A stretch of 14,902 nt of DNA from assembly GCA_030607655.1 (NCBI GenBank), contig JAUWJN010000021.1, positions 1 through 14,902 on the forward strand. The letters are read 5' to 3'. Positions within the stretch are counted from its first letter, which is position 1. Each line of letters starts with the position of its first letter. The position numbers and the translations under genes were made by a program. This document shows, piece by piece, positions 7,766-14,408 of the stretch. The notes below the pieces were generated by a model. It ran no database searches. It saw only the letters and a list, made by a program, of their open reading frames with translations, and was not told where the DNA came from. The DNA is from a bacterium. GTDB taxonomy: Bacteria > Armatimonadota > Zipacnadia > Zipacnadales > Zipacnadaceae.

Positions 7766-8866
7766 TTACTTGAACTGGTGGCCCGGACCGGTCAGGAACT
7801 GCCATCCCATCTGCTCACCATAGAGGCCCCAATCAAGAATGGCTAGCGACAGGGCGCGAAACCACGTGGGGAACATTCCTGACTCCCCGGCGGCGGAAAA
7901 CAGCAGCGGATGGCCATACTCATAAGGCGTATCCCGCATAAAGACCGCGCCCTCGTCCGCATTGAAGTTGGAAACTATCCAGCTTCGCGCGCGCACCAGC
8001 GCCTGGCGCACATCAGTGCGGCGGTAGTCAGTTATCTCCGAGAAGCGCACCAGCGGATCAACCGAGTCAATATCCTCACAGGCACTACTGTTAGGGCAAC
8101 GCGCGTCCTCTCGCCAACCGAATCCACCCAGCTCATTTTGTGTTGCCAGGACACTATCCAAAACCCGCTCGGGCACGGGCGGTATGCGCTGGTCGTAGAA
8201 GTACAACACCCAGAAATGATAGGCCCCCACGACCCGAGAGGACAGCCACTGCTCTGCGGAACCAGACGAGGATGCCTCCGGCCCCCACAGGCCGGAGTTG
8301 GGGTCACAGTGCTCATCAAGGAAATCCAGTATCATGCAAACAGCTTTATCGGCCCACTGCTCGCCCTGGAAGTCCCGCGCGTACTGCAATGCCACACACC
8401 AGTTTTGCACCCCATTGGATGTATAGCCGAGCCCTTCGCCCCAGTCCCAGCCTTTCAACCATTGCTGGACTGCTTCTGGCCTGCGCATTACGTCCAGCCA
8501 GGCCAGGCGTTTACTCGGCTTAGCCCCCAGCGTCACCAGCGCCATAAGAACATGCAAGGTCAAGTGGCGCCAGCCCCAGCCAGTGCCCGTCTCGGCCAAT
8601 TCACAGGCGACCACCGGGTCGCGAAACATCCCGTCATCGTCCTGGAACGATTGGATATACGCCACCCATTCGGCGTGCTGCTCCGGCGTCAGAGCATCCA
8701 GTTCGCCAAACAGGTGCCGGGTGAGGGCGGCGTAGCAGGAGGCATAAAGCACCGGCTCGGTCTGGCCCGGCGCGTAACGGTAACGACCGTATGGTGGCCC
8801 ATCCAGCCGCATGCTTTCCATAAAGTTCAGCACTTGCCCGCGAAAATCAGCACTTGGTGTATCCAT
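7766..8866 (-). CDS. Alpha/alpha-toroid protein resembling prenyltransferase/squalene-oxidase repeat proteins
   Basis: This encodes 366 residues. The ATG at 8866 is chosen because AGGAAG (plus 8873-8878) lies 6 nt before it, and a TAA ending a short upstream frame is 2 nt away. The upstream extension of the frame to 8950 is unsupported. No signal peptide or membrane segment is seen. The protein is rich in Trp, Gly and Asp and shows recurring helix-loop units of toroid enzymes: IQSFQDDDGMF (about 71-81), NSGLWGPEA (about 215), and ATQNELGGFGW (about 265). Q-x-x-D/E-G-G-F/W motifs of this kind occur in terpene cyclases, prenyltransferase beta subunits and several polysaccharide-active toroids. 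The DXDD motif of class II cyclases is not evident: the aspartate-rich DDD segment occurs in a repeat turn. Function is therefore open. The gene is flanked on both sides by CRP gene remnants. Confidence 0.65.
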   Translation of the reverse strand: MDTPSADFRGQVLNFMESMRLDGPPYGRYRYAPGQTEPVLYASCYAALTRHLFGELDALTPEQHAEWVAYIQSFQDDDGMFRDPVVACELAETGTGWGWRHLTLHVLMALVTLGAKPSKRLAWLDVMRRPEAVQQWLKGWDWGEGLGYTSNGVQNWCVALQYARDFQGEQWADKAVCMILDFLDEHCDPNSGLWGPEASSSGSAEQWLSSRVVGAYHFWVLYFYDQRIPPVPERVLDSVLATQNELGGFGWREDARCPNSSACEDIDSVDPLVRFSEITDYRRTDVRQALVRARSWIVSNFNADEGAVFMRDTPYEYGHPLLFSAAGESGMFPTWFRALSLAILDWGLYGEQMGWQFLTGPGHQFK

Positions 8867-8868
8867 AG

Positions 8869-8997
8869 TTATCTTCCTTTCATATGGTCGAGGTCGAGGA
8901 ACCAGCCGCTGACAGTGACCTGCTTCGCATTCACTGCACAAGCCGGGCAAAGTGTGCAGACAAATGCTGATATAACTCCCGCCTGACGCGGCAACAT
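8869..8997 (-). pseudogene. 42-codon N-terminal remnant of a CRP-domain gene (or coupled leader peptide)
   Basis: A complete small frame, too short for usual gene calls, runs from ATG at 8997 to TAA at 8869. It follows GAGAGGG and lies 12 nt after the stop of the helical-repeat gene. It begins with a signal-peptide-like stretch (AGVISAFVCTLCPACAVNA), then reads KQVTVSGWFLDLDH. That aligns with the mature start of both large CRP proteins, EQVTITGQVLGPDG, and with the remnant at 11368-11506 (TITGWVLGLDN after repairing one base). The frame then ends abruptly, 2 nt before the toroid gene's ATG, and its last codons hold that gene's ribosome binding site. It is probably a truncated CRP gene now acting, if translated, only as a coupled leader. 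The match is short, so chance cannot be fully excluded. Confidence 0.55.
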
Positions 8998-9008
8998 CGC
9001 CCTCTCTG

Positions 9009-10286
9009 CTATTCCCCCATCACTCTCACGGCCATGGGCAACGTGACCGTAGAGTTATCGGGGTCATTGGTCTGAATCACCAGCGTCGCCTCATATTGGC
9101 CCGCGGTATCTCGCGGGCCAAAACTAATCTCCACCACGTAACGGCTCTTGTGCTCCCGCTCATCCAACTTCCTTTCCCCCACCTCAGCCTGCACTAAGGG
9201 CAACTCGCAAGTTGCGTCAGTTACCTTGAAGGTCAAGTTGCCCGTCACTAGCACCGTTCTGGTAGTTGGCTGGCCGACCGGTTGCCATGCGCCTACTTTA
9301 TTGGGTCGAACTCCTTCAAACTGCGGCGCAAGAATCTGTGCCGCTTGCTCCCACTGATTAAGTTCTATCAGCGCCTGGGCTACTGTCCGCTTGGCCCCGG
9401 CCATTCTCTCAGGTGATATATTGCGGCGCTCTGCTTCCGCCAGCCAGTATTGCCCGCGCTCTACTACCTTTTGTGGCTCCCCCACATACTCGTAGGCCCA
9501 CAGCAAGGATGACAGCGCGATGGCCCACCACCTCTCCGAGGCCGGGGAGTCCAGTTTATCTTCCGCCCACGGTATCAGCTCCTCGCGGACCACCTGCGGA
9601 TCGCCCAGCACCTGACAGGCACGCCGGATATACGTGCACACTACTGTCGGATATTCCCCGCCTGCCATCTCACCTCCCCGTTTGAAGGCCCAAATGGCGG
9701 TGCGCAGAGACTTGCGATGCGCGTACAGCTCATCGGCCATCTCCCAGATGATGTAGCGGAGTCGCGTCGTCGGCCTGGGGTGCGACTGCAATACCGACGA
9801 GGCCAATGTCTTGACCTCCTCCTCGCGGCCCAGCAGGCCCAGGTGGATGGCCATTATCACGCGGGCCTTCACCGGGAAAGCCAGATACGCCTCCACATCA
9901 TCCCCCAGCTTATCATAAATGGCCGCCGCAATAGGCCGGTAGGTCTGCTGCATTGGATATATGGTAGATAGGCCATTCAATATCATGATTAGCCCATCGG
10001 TCCCAATACCTTGCTCGGCCGCCCACGCCGCGAAACTTTCTTTCTCCAGTTGGCCCTGCTCCTGCAAATGTTCAAACAGCACCGCCAAAAACGATTCATA
10101 GTCATCAATCGGAGTGGCGAACTCACCCCACACATCCTGCCAATCGTTCGGCACCGTGAGGGACGAGACCGCCTTCATCTCCGCCGGTAACTGGCTACGG
10201 TCAAAGCCGCCCGAGTAGTCCGTCCCCAATGCTGGTATGGCAAACAACATCAGAATTAACCCAAGGCAGTAGCTTTTCACGCTCAT
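9009..10286 (-). CDS. Secreted helical-repeat protein with C-terminal beta domain (DUF1573-like)
   Basis: This encodes 425 residues. The ATG at 10286 shares its first base with the previous gene's TGA (TGATG), and GGAGG lies 6 nt upstream, so the start is clear and translation is coupled. The longer frame to 10331 is rejected. A signal peptide (LGLILMLFAIPALG, cleavage near residue 22) predicts export. Residues of about 40-330 are mostly amphipathic helices in pairs resembling TPR/alpha-solenoid repeats, for example VVERGQYWLAEAERRNISPE and AQALIELNQWEQAAQILAP. The last 90 or so residues change to beta strands and end YEATLVIQTNDPDNSTVTLP, the I-x-T/S-N-D-P pattern of DUF1573/ASPM-SPD-2-Hydin-like domains. 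It is probably a periplasmic or surface binding scaffold paired with the upstream gene. Its ligand is unknown. Confidence 0.8.
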   Translation of the reverse strand: MSVKSYCLGLILMLFAIPALGTDYSGGFDRSQLPAEMKAVSSLTVPNDWQDVWGEFATPIDDYESFLAVLFEHLQEQGQLEKESFAAWAAEQGIGTDGLIMILNGLSTIYPMQQTYRPIAAAIYDKLGDDVEAYLAFPVKARVIMAIHLGLLGREEEVKTLASSVLQSHPRPTTRLRYIIWEMADELYAHRKSLRTAIWAFKRGGEMAGGEYPTVVCTYIRRACQVLGDPQVVREELIPWAEDKLDSPASERWWAIALSSLLWAYEYVGEPQKVVERGQYWLAEAERRNISPERMAGAKRTVAQALIELNQWEQAAQILAPQFEGVRPNKVGAWQPVGQPTTRTVLVTGNLTFKVTDATCELPLVQAEVGERKLDEREHKSRYVVEISFGPRDTAGQYEATLVIQTNDPDNSTVTLPMAVRVMGE

Positions 10287-11365
10287 CAGAAGTCCTCCAG
10301 CGGATTGGGGCCTTCGCCGGTCTTGACCCACTCCAGAAATTGGTTGGCGCGCAGCAGGTGCATATCTTTGGCCTTGAAGCAGCGGGCGATGTCAGCGACC
10401 CCCGCGGCCGCATTATTGCCCAGGCTTACGACCTCTCCCTGAGCTTCCTGCACGGCCTGGTCGAAGTCGCCGACATACAGATAGGCATCAACCAGCAGGG
10501 CAAAATCGCCCCCGGTATTGAGCAGCATCTGATCGAACTGCTCATTGGTAAGCTGAGCCAGCGGTACTTGGGCCAGCGGGTTCTCACCTTGTCCGGCATT
10601 CAGATACTGAAGGAAGACCACCGCCTCCGAGCTATCGCCAGTGAGCAGCAGGGCCCTAGCTAGCCGCTGCAGGGCCGTATCCACACAATCTTTGGTAAAC
10701 GGGCACATCCGAAAAGCCCATACTGCTGTCTGCTTGGCTTTCTCTGGTTGCTCCAGGCGCTGGTAGGTCTGTATCATCAGATCCCACCATCCTTGCTCGT
10801 GGATTGCCGCGGGCCGGTTAATCGGCAATTCCTGAAGGAACCTAATTCCTTCCTGAGGCTGGCCAGCATGTTTATAGAGGGCCATGATGGACTCAAGCAG
10901 CTCGCGGTAACGTATCTTGAGCTCGCGCCCATCATCAGCGTGGCGACACCCCGCTTGTACTAGTTGAGCATAGAACTGGGCGGTTTGCAGTGCCTGCTGC
11001 GCCGGAGGCAGGTTCCTGAGCAGGTAGCGAAGATACAGCGTATCCACTGTCCCTGCCCATATATTCGTGGCATGCGGGAACACCGCGCGGTAAGCGCTAG
11101 TGATCCGCATAGCCTCTTCGTATTGGTGCTGGTTCTCTCCCAGGTCATGGGCCACCGTCATACAGGCAAAGCCGTAAGAGAACTCCGACTCCTCGTCGCC
11201 TGCCATCTGGGAAGTCGGCGGATACTTCTGCAGTAGAGTCCGGCACGCTTCCAGGGCCTCGGGCGTGCCCCAGGGCCATATAATAGTCATCAACTCGTCC
11301 CGTTCATCAGCCCTGGCCACACTACTCAGGACCAGCAAGCACACCATTATCGCCACTTTTCGCAT
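10286..11365 (-). CDS. Secreted TPR-like helical-repeat protein
   Basis: This encodes 359 residues. The ATG at 11365 has AGGAG (plus 11376-11380) 10 nt upstream. A signal peptide (AIMVCLLVLSSVARA, cleavage near residue 19) indicates export. The mature part is a run of amphipathic helix pairs, such as LYKHAGQPQEGIRFLQELPI, IQTYQRLEQPEKAKQTAVWA and ARALLLTGDSSEAVVFLQYL, with the small-large residue pattern of TPR repeats. No enzymatic motif is seen. The C-terminus overlaps the next helical-repeat gene by one base, and the two share general layout and Trp/Pro-rich N-terminal segments, so they may be diverged paralogues or partners. It follows a wrecked CRP fragment that ends 2 nt before this start. 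Confidence 0.8.
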   Translation of the reverse strand: MRKVAIMVCLLVLSSVARADERDELMTIIWPWGTPEALEACRTLLQKYPPTSQMAGDEESEFSYGFACMTVAHDLGENQHQYEEAMRITSAYRAVFPHATNIWAGTVDTLYLRYLLRNLPPAQQALQTAQFYAQLVQAGCRHADDGRELKIRYRELLESIMALYKHAGQPQEGIRFLQELPINRPAAIHEQGWWDLMIQTYQRLEQPEKAKQTAVWAFRMCPFTKDCVDTALQRLARALLLTGDSSEAVVFLQYLNAGQGENPLAQVPLAQLTNEQFDQMLLNTGGDFALLVDAYLYVGDFDQAVQEAQGEVVSLGNNAAAGVADIARCFKAKDMHLLRANQFLEWVKTGEGPNPLEDF

Positions 11366-11367
11366 GA

Positions 11368-11506
11368 TCAGTTCACTCCTTTATGGTGGTATCCACTCCG
11401 CAAACAACCAAACGGGTCCCGGTGCAGGACGCGAATCTGCGCTTCGGGGACCACTTCGTTATCCAGGCCGAGGACCCAGCCGCGTAATGGTGAAGCTATT
11501 CAGCAT
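11368..11506 (-). pseudogene. Frameshifted N-terminal remnant of a CRP-domain gene
   Basis: An ATG at 11506 opens a frame reading MLNSFTITRLGPRPG before a stop. Skipping one C after the ACG (T) codon restores TITGWVLGLDNEVVPEAQ followed by IRVLHRDPFGCLRSG. This aligns with the mature N-terminus of the intact paralogues (TITGQVLGPDGQPMAGAQVLV). The second frame stays open to TGA at 11368-11370. The signal-peptide region is missing, but the leader upstream (11519-11594) is a near copy of the leader of the intact CRP gene at 14284. This is a decayed CRP copy. Its tail contains the ribosome binding site of the helical-repeat gene that starts 2 nt later. Confidence 0.7.
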
Positions 11507-11594
11507 AAGCTTTACGGCTGATTTCGCCGGCTGTGAGGCTCTAACCTTCCATTATTGGGAGGTGATTCATCTGCGAAGTAGGGGGTTACTGCTC
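11503..11594 (-). repeat. Leader repeat A, copy 2
   Basis: Positions 11519-11594 match 14333-14408 without gaps at 70 of 76 positions, and 11503-11519 matches 14305-14321 at 15 of 17. Copy 1 has about 11 extra bases between the two blocks. The repeat takes in the last codons of the preceding gene (both end Glu-Gln-stop) and the untranslated leader. Here it precedes a wrecked CRP fragment. On the minus strand it holds AATCACCTCCC, complementary to a Shine-Dalgarno sequence. Confidence 0.88.
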
Positions 11595-11969
11595 TGTCTG
11601 TTCCTTCGGCTTGACCACTATATCGTCCACCTTCACCATCTCACCGGGCTTTGCTGTGAATTGGGTGTCGCCGCTTTTGCCATCGGGCATCCGCACCCAG
11701 ACATTGTAATCAAAGTCACCCAGGAGGGTCTCCACCGTCCACCGGCCCTGGTCATCGGTGACCGCCTCCCAACTATTATGCTGGGCCGGCAGCCGTTTTA
11801 CCAGGGGACGTGGCAGATTGAAATCAGGATAGGCGGGGTGAATGTGGACTTCGGCGCGGACCGGCTGCCCCTCCTCGTCAACCACTCGCCCGGCGGCGCC
11901 AGCCACCCCAGCCAGGCAGAGGAAAGCCAGAAGTATGAAGATCAACGCCACACAACGCTTTGCCATCAT
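11586..11969 (-). CDS. Secreted single-module 'mini' CRP protein
   Basis: This encodes 127 residues. AAGGAG (plus 11975-11980) lies 5 nt before a doubled ATGATG (11969/11966). The preceding eight-module CRP gene stops 2 nt upstream of the start. The protein consists of a signal peptide (AKRCVALIFILLAFLCLAGV) followed immediately by one CRP module, GRVVDEEGQPVRAEV, through DDQGRWTVETLLGDFDYNVW, to FTAKPGEMVKVDDIVVK. That module matches module 8, the last one of the large paralogues (ATGRVVDEQGKPVRGATV and EGRWDVAGLIAGVNYEV), not module 1. The signal-peptide DNA is 70/72 identical to that of the large gene at 14284. It looks like a large CRP gene from which modules 1-7 were deleted in frame. 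The frame is intact, so it may be functional, perhaps as a cap or partner of the large proteins. Confidence 0.82.
   Translation of the reverse strand: MMAKRCVALIFILLAFLCLAGVAGAAGRVVDEEGQPVRAEVHIHPAYPDFNLPRPLVKRLPAQHNSWEAVTDDQGRWTVETLLGDFDYNVWVRMPDGKSGDTQFTAKPGEMVKVDDIVVKPKEQTEQ
11896..11967 (-). repeat. Signal-peptide repeat B, copy 2
   Basis: These 72 bases encode the signal peptide of the mini CRP protein. They match 14214-14285, the signal peptide of the eight-module paralogue, at 70 of 72 positions. The strong DNA identity stops at the cleavage region, after which one protein continues into module 1 and the other into module 8. Confidence 0.93.
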
Positions 11970-11971
11970 GG

Positions 11972-14284
11972 TCACTCCTTCAGCACCATCTGGCCCACGT
12001 CAACGGTCTCACCACCTCTGGCGGTCACGGCATAATGGCGGTAATCCTCGTGACCACGCGCCCACACGCTAACTTGGTACTCCCCGCCCCCGATTAGGCC
12101 TTCAACGCGCCACTTGCCCTGCCAGTCGGTGACGGTCTCCTGGAACCAGCCGTGCGCGCCAAGTCGTCTTTCCAGTGGCCACATCTCGTCCATTCCCCAA
12201 CTGAACCCGCTAGGCCCGGACACGAAGATTTTCGCCCCTTCGACTGCTTGGCCTTGGTTGTCCACAACTTGACCAGTGGCCTGGCCCAGTGGCCGCAGGA
12301 CCAGGTTTACTCGGAAACCCCAGTCCGGATCAAGTTGCTCGGCAGCGAATAACGCCTCCTCAGGATGGACTGCCGCGATCCACAGCTCGCCCTTGGGCCG
12401 CAGGCCGGTCAGCTCGAAATATCCGGATTGGTCCGCGACTACCGGCTGTTCAATCCCGAGGGCGAAAACGAGTGCATCTTTTACCGGCTGCTGCTGCTCA
12501 TCACCAACCCAGCCCTTCAGGCTGCGGCCTGTAGGGTTAACCCGCAGGGGCGGTAGAACGCGCTCCTCGCCGGGCGCGAGTGTGACGGGCTGCAGGCCGC
12601 TCCAGTTATTCAGTGTAAACGCATCCATTTTGCCCGCCGCATACACACCTAAGGGTATTTCCGCCGGCAACGGGCCAGCCCGCATTTCTCCCCGGTCGTC
12701 GCTGCGCATCCATGAAATGTCCAGTAAACTGTTTCGGCGGCTCACGTTCACCCGCACATGAAAGTCCGGCACTGGTTCGCCCTGTAAGTCCACTACCTGG
12801 GCAGCTATATACCCGCCTTCAGCCAAGCGTATTTCCACCGGTTCTTCAGGGTTATCCACGAAGGCGGCTCCCGCCAGCCCCTTGTCGGGGTCACGTGCCC
12901 AGACAACCCAGGGCCTTTTACTCCCGTGCTTGCGCTCCAATTCAAACTGAAAGTTTCCGTGGGCGTCGCTCTGGGTTTTGGCAAAGACACGTACGCCATC
13001 TTGCGAAAAGCCCGCTGCCGGTCCAATGACCGCCACGCCCACCGCCGGCTGACCGTCAGGCAACAACACTTGGCCGTGCAGCCGTACTTGATAGACCAGG
13101 AAGTCCACACCAGCGACCGTTTTGCCTTCGACCACCTTCACTGTTCGCCGCGGGGACTCCGTCTTGCGAAGTGCGGGGCCGCCTAGGTTGCACGAGACTT
13201 CATAGTGACCCGAGGGCAAGCGCTGAACGTAGTTGCCATCATTATCTGTCCGGGGGTACAATCTGTTCGCGCTGCACACACTTAAGCTAACCCCGGCCAG
13301 GGGCCGACCGGTATCCCTATCGGTGACCGTGCCCTTCACCAGACCACCCGGAGTCAGTACCACGTTCGTGTCTGCAGCGCTCTCGCCTGCCTCAAGATTG
13401 ATTTGGTCAATCGGCGCTGCAGTCAGGCCCTCCGGTAAGTCAACTATAACGGTATATGTCCCCGGACTGAGTTGTGCCAGTTCGTAGACGCCGTCTTCGC
13501 TAGAAACCGTTCTCGCTCTGGACCTGCCCCCCATGCTACACCATACAGCTATTGCACGAGCCGGCTGTCCCTCTCGCGTGATGCGCCCGGAGATTACAGC
13601 CTGCTGCCGGAGGACAACCTCGACGTCGTGCGTACCGGCGGATATCGTCTTGTCTTCCATCGTCCACCGCTCGCGTCCCTCCGCAAGGACCGTCAACCCG
13701 ACTTGCTGATCTGGCGGCAAGTCGGGGATCTCAAACCAGCCCGCGTTGTCAGTCACGGCGCTGAGAAAGGTTCGGTCTTTGAGGAAGAAGGAGTTGCTAA
13801 GGAATTCGGGCATGGGCATGCCGGGGGAGGTCATCGGTCTTACTCGCTCGTCGCCCGGCAAGCGTCGCAGCAAGCTAATGTACGCCTCTGCGCCAACGAT
13901 GGCATTCCCTTCTGGATCCCTTACGGTTCCGGAAACCGTAGCCGGCTCGGCACCCAGCCTGAGGGTCACCCGCTGTCCTCCATTCACAGCGGCCCAATCG
14001 ACGGCTAGGCCCGGCCTGCGCGCTGCCACGTTCAAGGACGAGTCCATACCTATTCGAACCTCACAGGTCAGGGCGAAGCGCCCATCAGCGTCCGTCTCAG
14101 CCATTTGCGTCACCTCCTTGCGTCCAGGCGCGCAGTATTGCACCAGCACCTGCGCCCCTGCCATGGGCTGCCCATCCGGTCCCAGCACCTGCCCCGTGAT
14201 GGTGACCTGCTCTGCGCCAGCCACCCCAGTCACGCAGAGGAAAGCCAGAAGTATGAAGATCAACGCCACACAACGCTTTGCCAT
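11972..14284 (-). CDS. Secreted eight-module carboxypeptidase-regulatory-like (CRP) domain protein, copy 1
   Basis: This encodes 770 residues. The ATG at 14284 is preceded at 8 nt by GGGAG (plus 14293-14297). The in-frame GTG at 14293 overlaps that site and is rejected. The signal peptide (AKRCVALIFILLAFLCVTGV, cleavage after AGA near residue 24) directs export. Eight repeated beta-sandwich modules begin near residues 25, 114, 229, 313, 401, 491, 588 and 667, each opening with a pattern like ITGQVLGPDGQPMAGAQV or ISGRITREGQPARA. No anchor, catalytic motif or transmembrane segment follows. Module-by-module collinearity with the protein at 5329-7671 shows duplication of the whole gene. Its leader is repeat A. 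The stop lies 2 nt before the mini CRP start. It is likely a surface or periplasmic adhesin or carbohydrate-binding scaffold, but the ligand is unknown. Confidence 0.88.
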   Translation of the reverse strand: MAKRCVALIFILLAFLCVTGVAGAEQVTITGQVLGPDGQPMAGAQVLVQYCAPGRKEVTQMAETDADGRFALTCEVRIGMDSSLNVAARRPGLAVDWAAVNGGQRVTLRLGAEPATVSGTVRDPEGNAIVGAEAYISLLRRLPGDERVRPMTSPGMPMPEFLSNSFFLKDRTFLSAVTDNAGWFEIPDLPPDQQVGLTVLAEGRERWTMEDKTISAGTHDVEVVLRQQAVISGRITREGQPARAIAVWCSMGGRSRARTVSSEDGVYELAQLSPGTYTVIVDLPEGLTAAPIDQINLEAGESAADTNVVLTPGGLVKGTVTDRDTGRPLAGVSLSVCSANRLYPRTDNDGNYVQRLPSGHYEVSCNLGGPALRKTESPRRTVKVVEGKTVAGVDFLVYQVRLHGQVLLPDGQPAVGVAVIGPAAGFSQDGVRVFAKTQSDAHGNFQFELERKHGSKRPWVVWARDPDKGLAGAAFVDNPEEPVEIRLAEGGYIAAQVVDLQGEPVPDFHVRVNVSRRNSLLDISWMRSDDRGEMRAGPLPAEIPLGVYAAGKMDAFTLNNWSGLQPVTLAPGEERVLPPLRVNPTGRSLKGWVGDEQQQPVKDALVFALGIEQPVVADQSGYFELTGLRPKGELWIAAVHPEEALFAAEQLDPDWGFRVNLVLRPLGQATGQVVDNQGQAVEGAKIFVSGPSGFSWGMDEMWPLERRLGAHGWFQETVTDWQGKWRVEGLIGGGEYQVSVWARGHEDYRHYAVTARGGETVDVGQMVLKE

Positions 14285-14285
14285 C
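14214..14285 (-). repeat. Signal-peptide repeat B, copy 1
   Basis: This is the signal-peptide coding sequence of the eight-module CRP gene, 70/72 identical to 11896-11967. It is the longest near-identical stretch shared by two intact coding sequences in the window. Confidence 0.93.
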
Positions 14286-14304
14286 GCCCTCACTCCCTTC
14301 CGCC

Positions 14305-14408
14305 GCGTAAGCCTTACGGCTAGCTTCGGGGTTGATTTCGCCGGCTGTGAGGCTCTAACCTTCCCTCATTGGGAGGTGATTCATCTGCGCAATGGGGGAT
14401 TACTGCTC
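14305..14408 (-). repeat. Leader repeat A, copy 1
   Basis: This spans the end of the DUF362 gene and most of the leader of the eight-module CRP gene. Positions 14333-14408 match 11519-11594 at 70/76. The block also contains the palindrome CGTAAGGCTTACG (14307-14319), which is partly kept in copy 2 (CATAAGCTTTACG on the plus strand), a possible operator. The minus-strand AATCACCTCCC (14371-14381) could pair with the GGGAG ribosome binding site (14293-14297) and hide it. No clear promoter boxes were identified. Confidence 0.88.

Noticed and set aside
8867..8950. N-terminal extension of the toroid protein to 8950
   Set aside because: The added peptide is Cys/Arg/Pro-rich with no domain character, whereas the ATG at 8866 has a well-spaced AGGAAG. 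The extra stretch is better explained by the CRP stump in another frame.
11265..12035. A 256-codon plus-strand frame whose peptide around DFAGCEALTF recurs at 14330-14400
   Set aside because: The peptide repeat is explained by the DNA repeat A on the other strand. The frames run antisense across several real genes.
14371..14381. Plus-strand GGGAGGTGATT read as a ribosome binding site for a plus-strand gene
   Set aside because: The only following ATG (14392) is 15 nt away and opens a frame of about 19 codons antisense to the DUF362 gene. The same motif at 11557 has no ATG following it.
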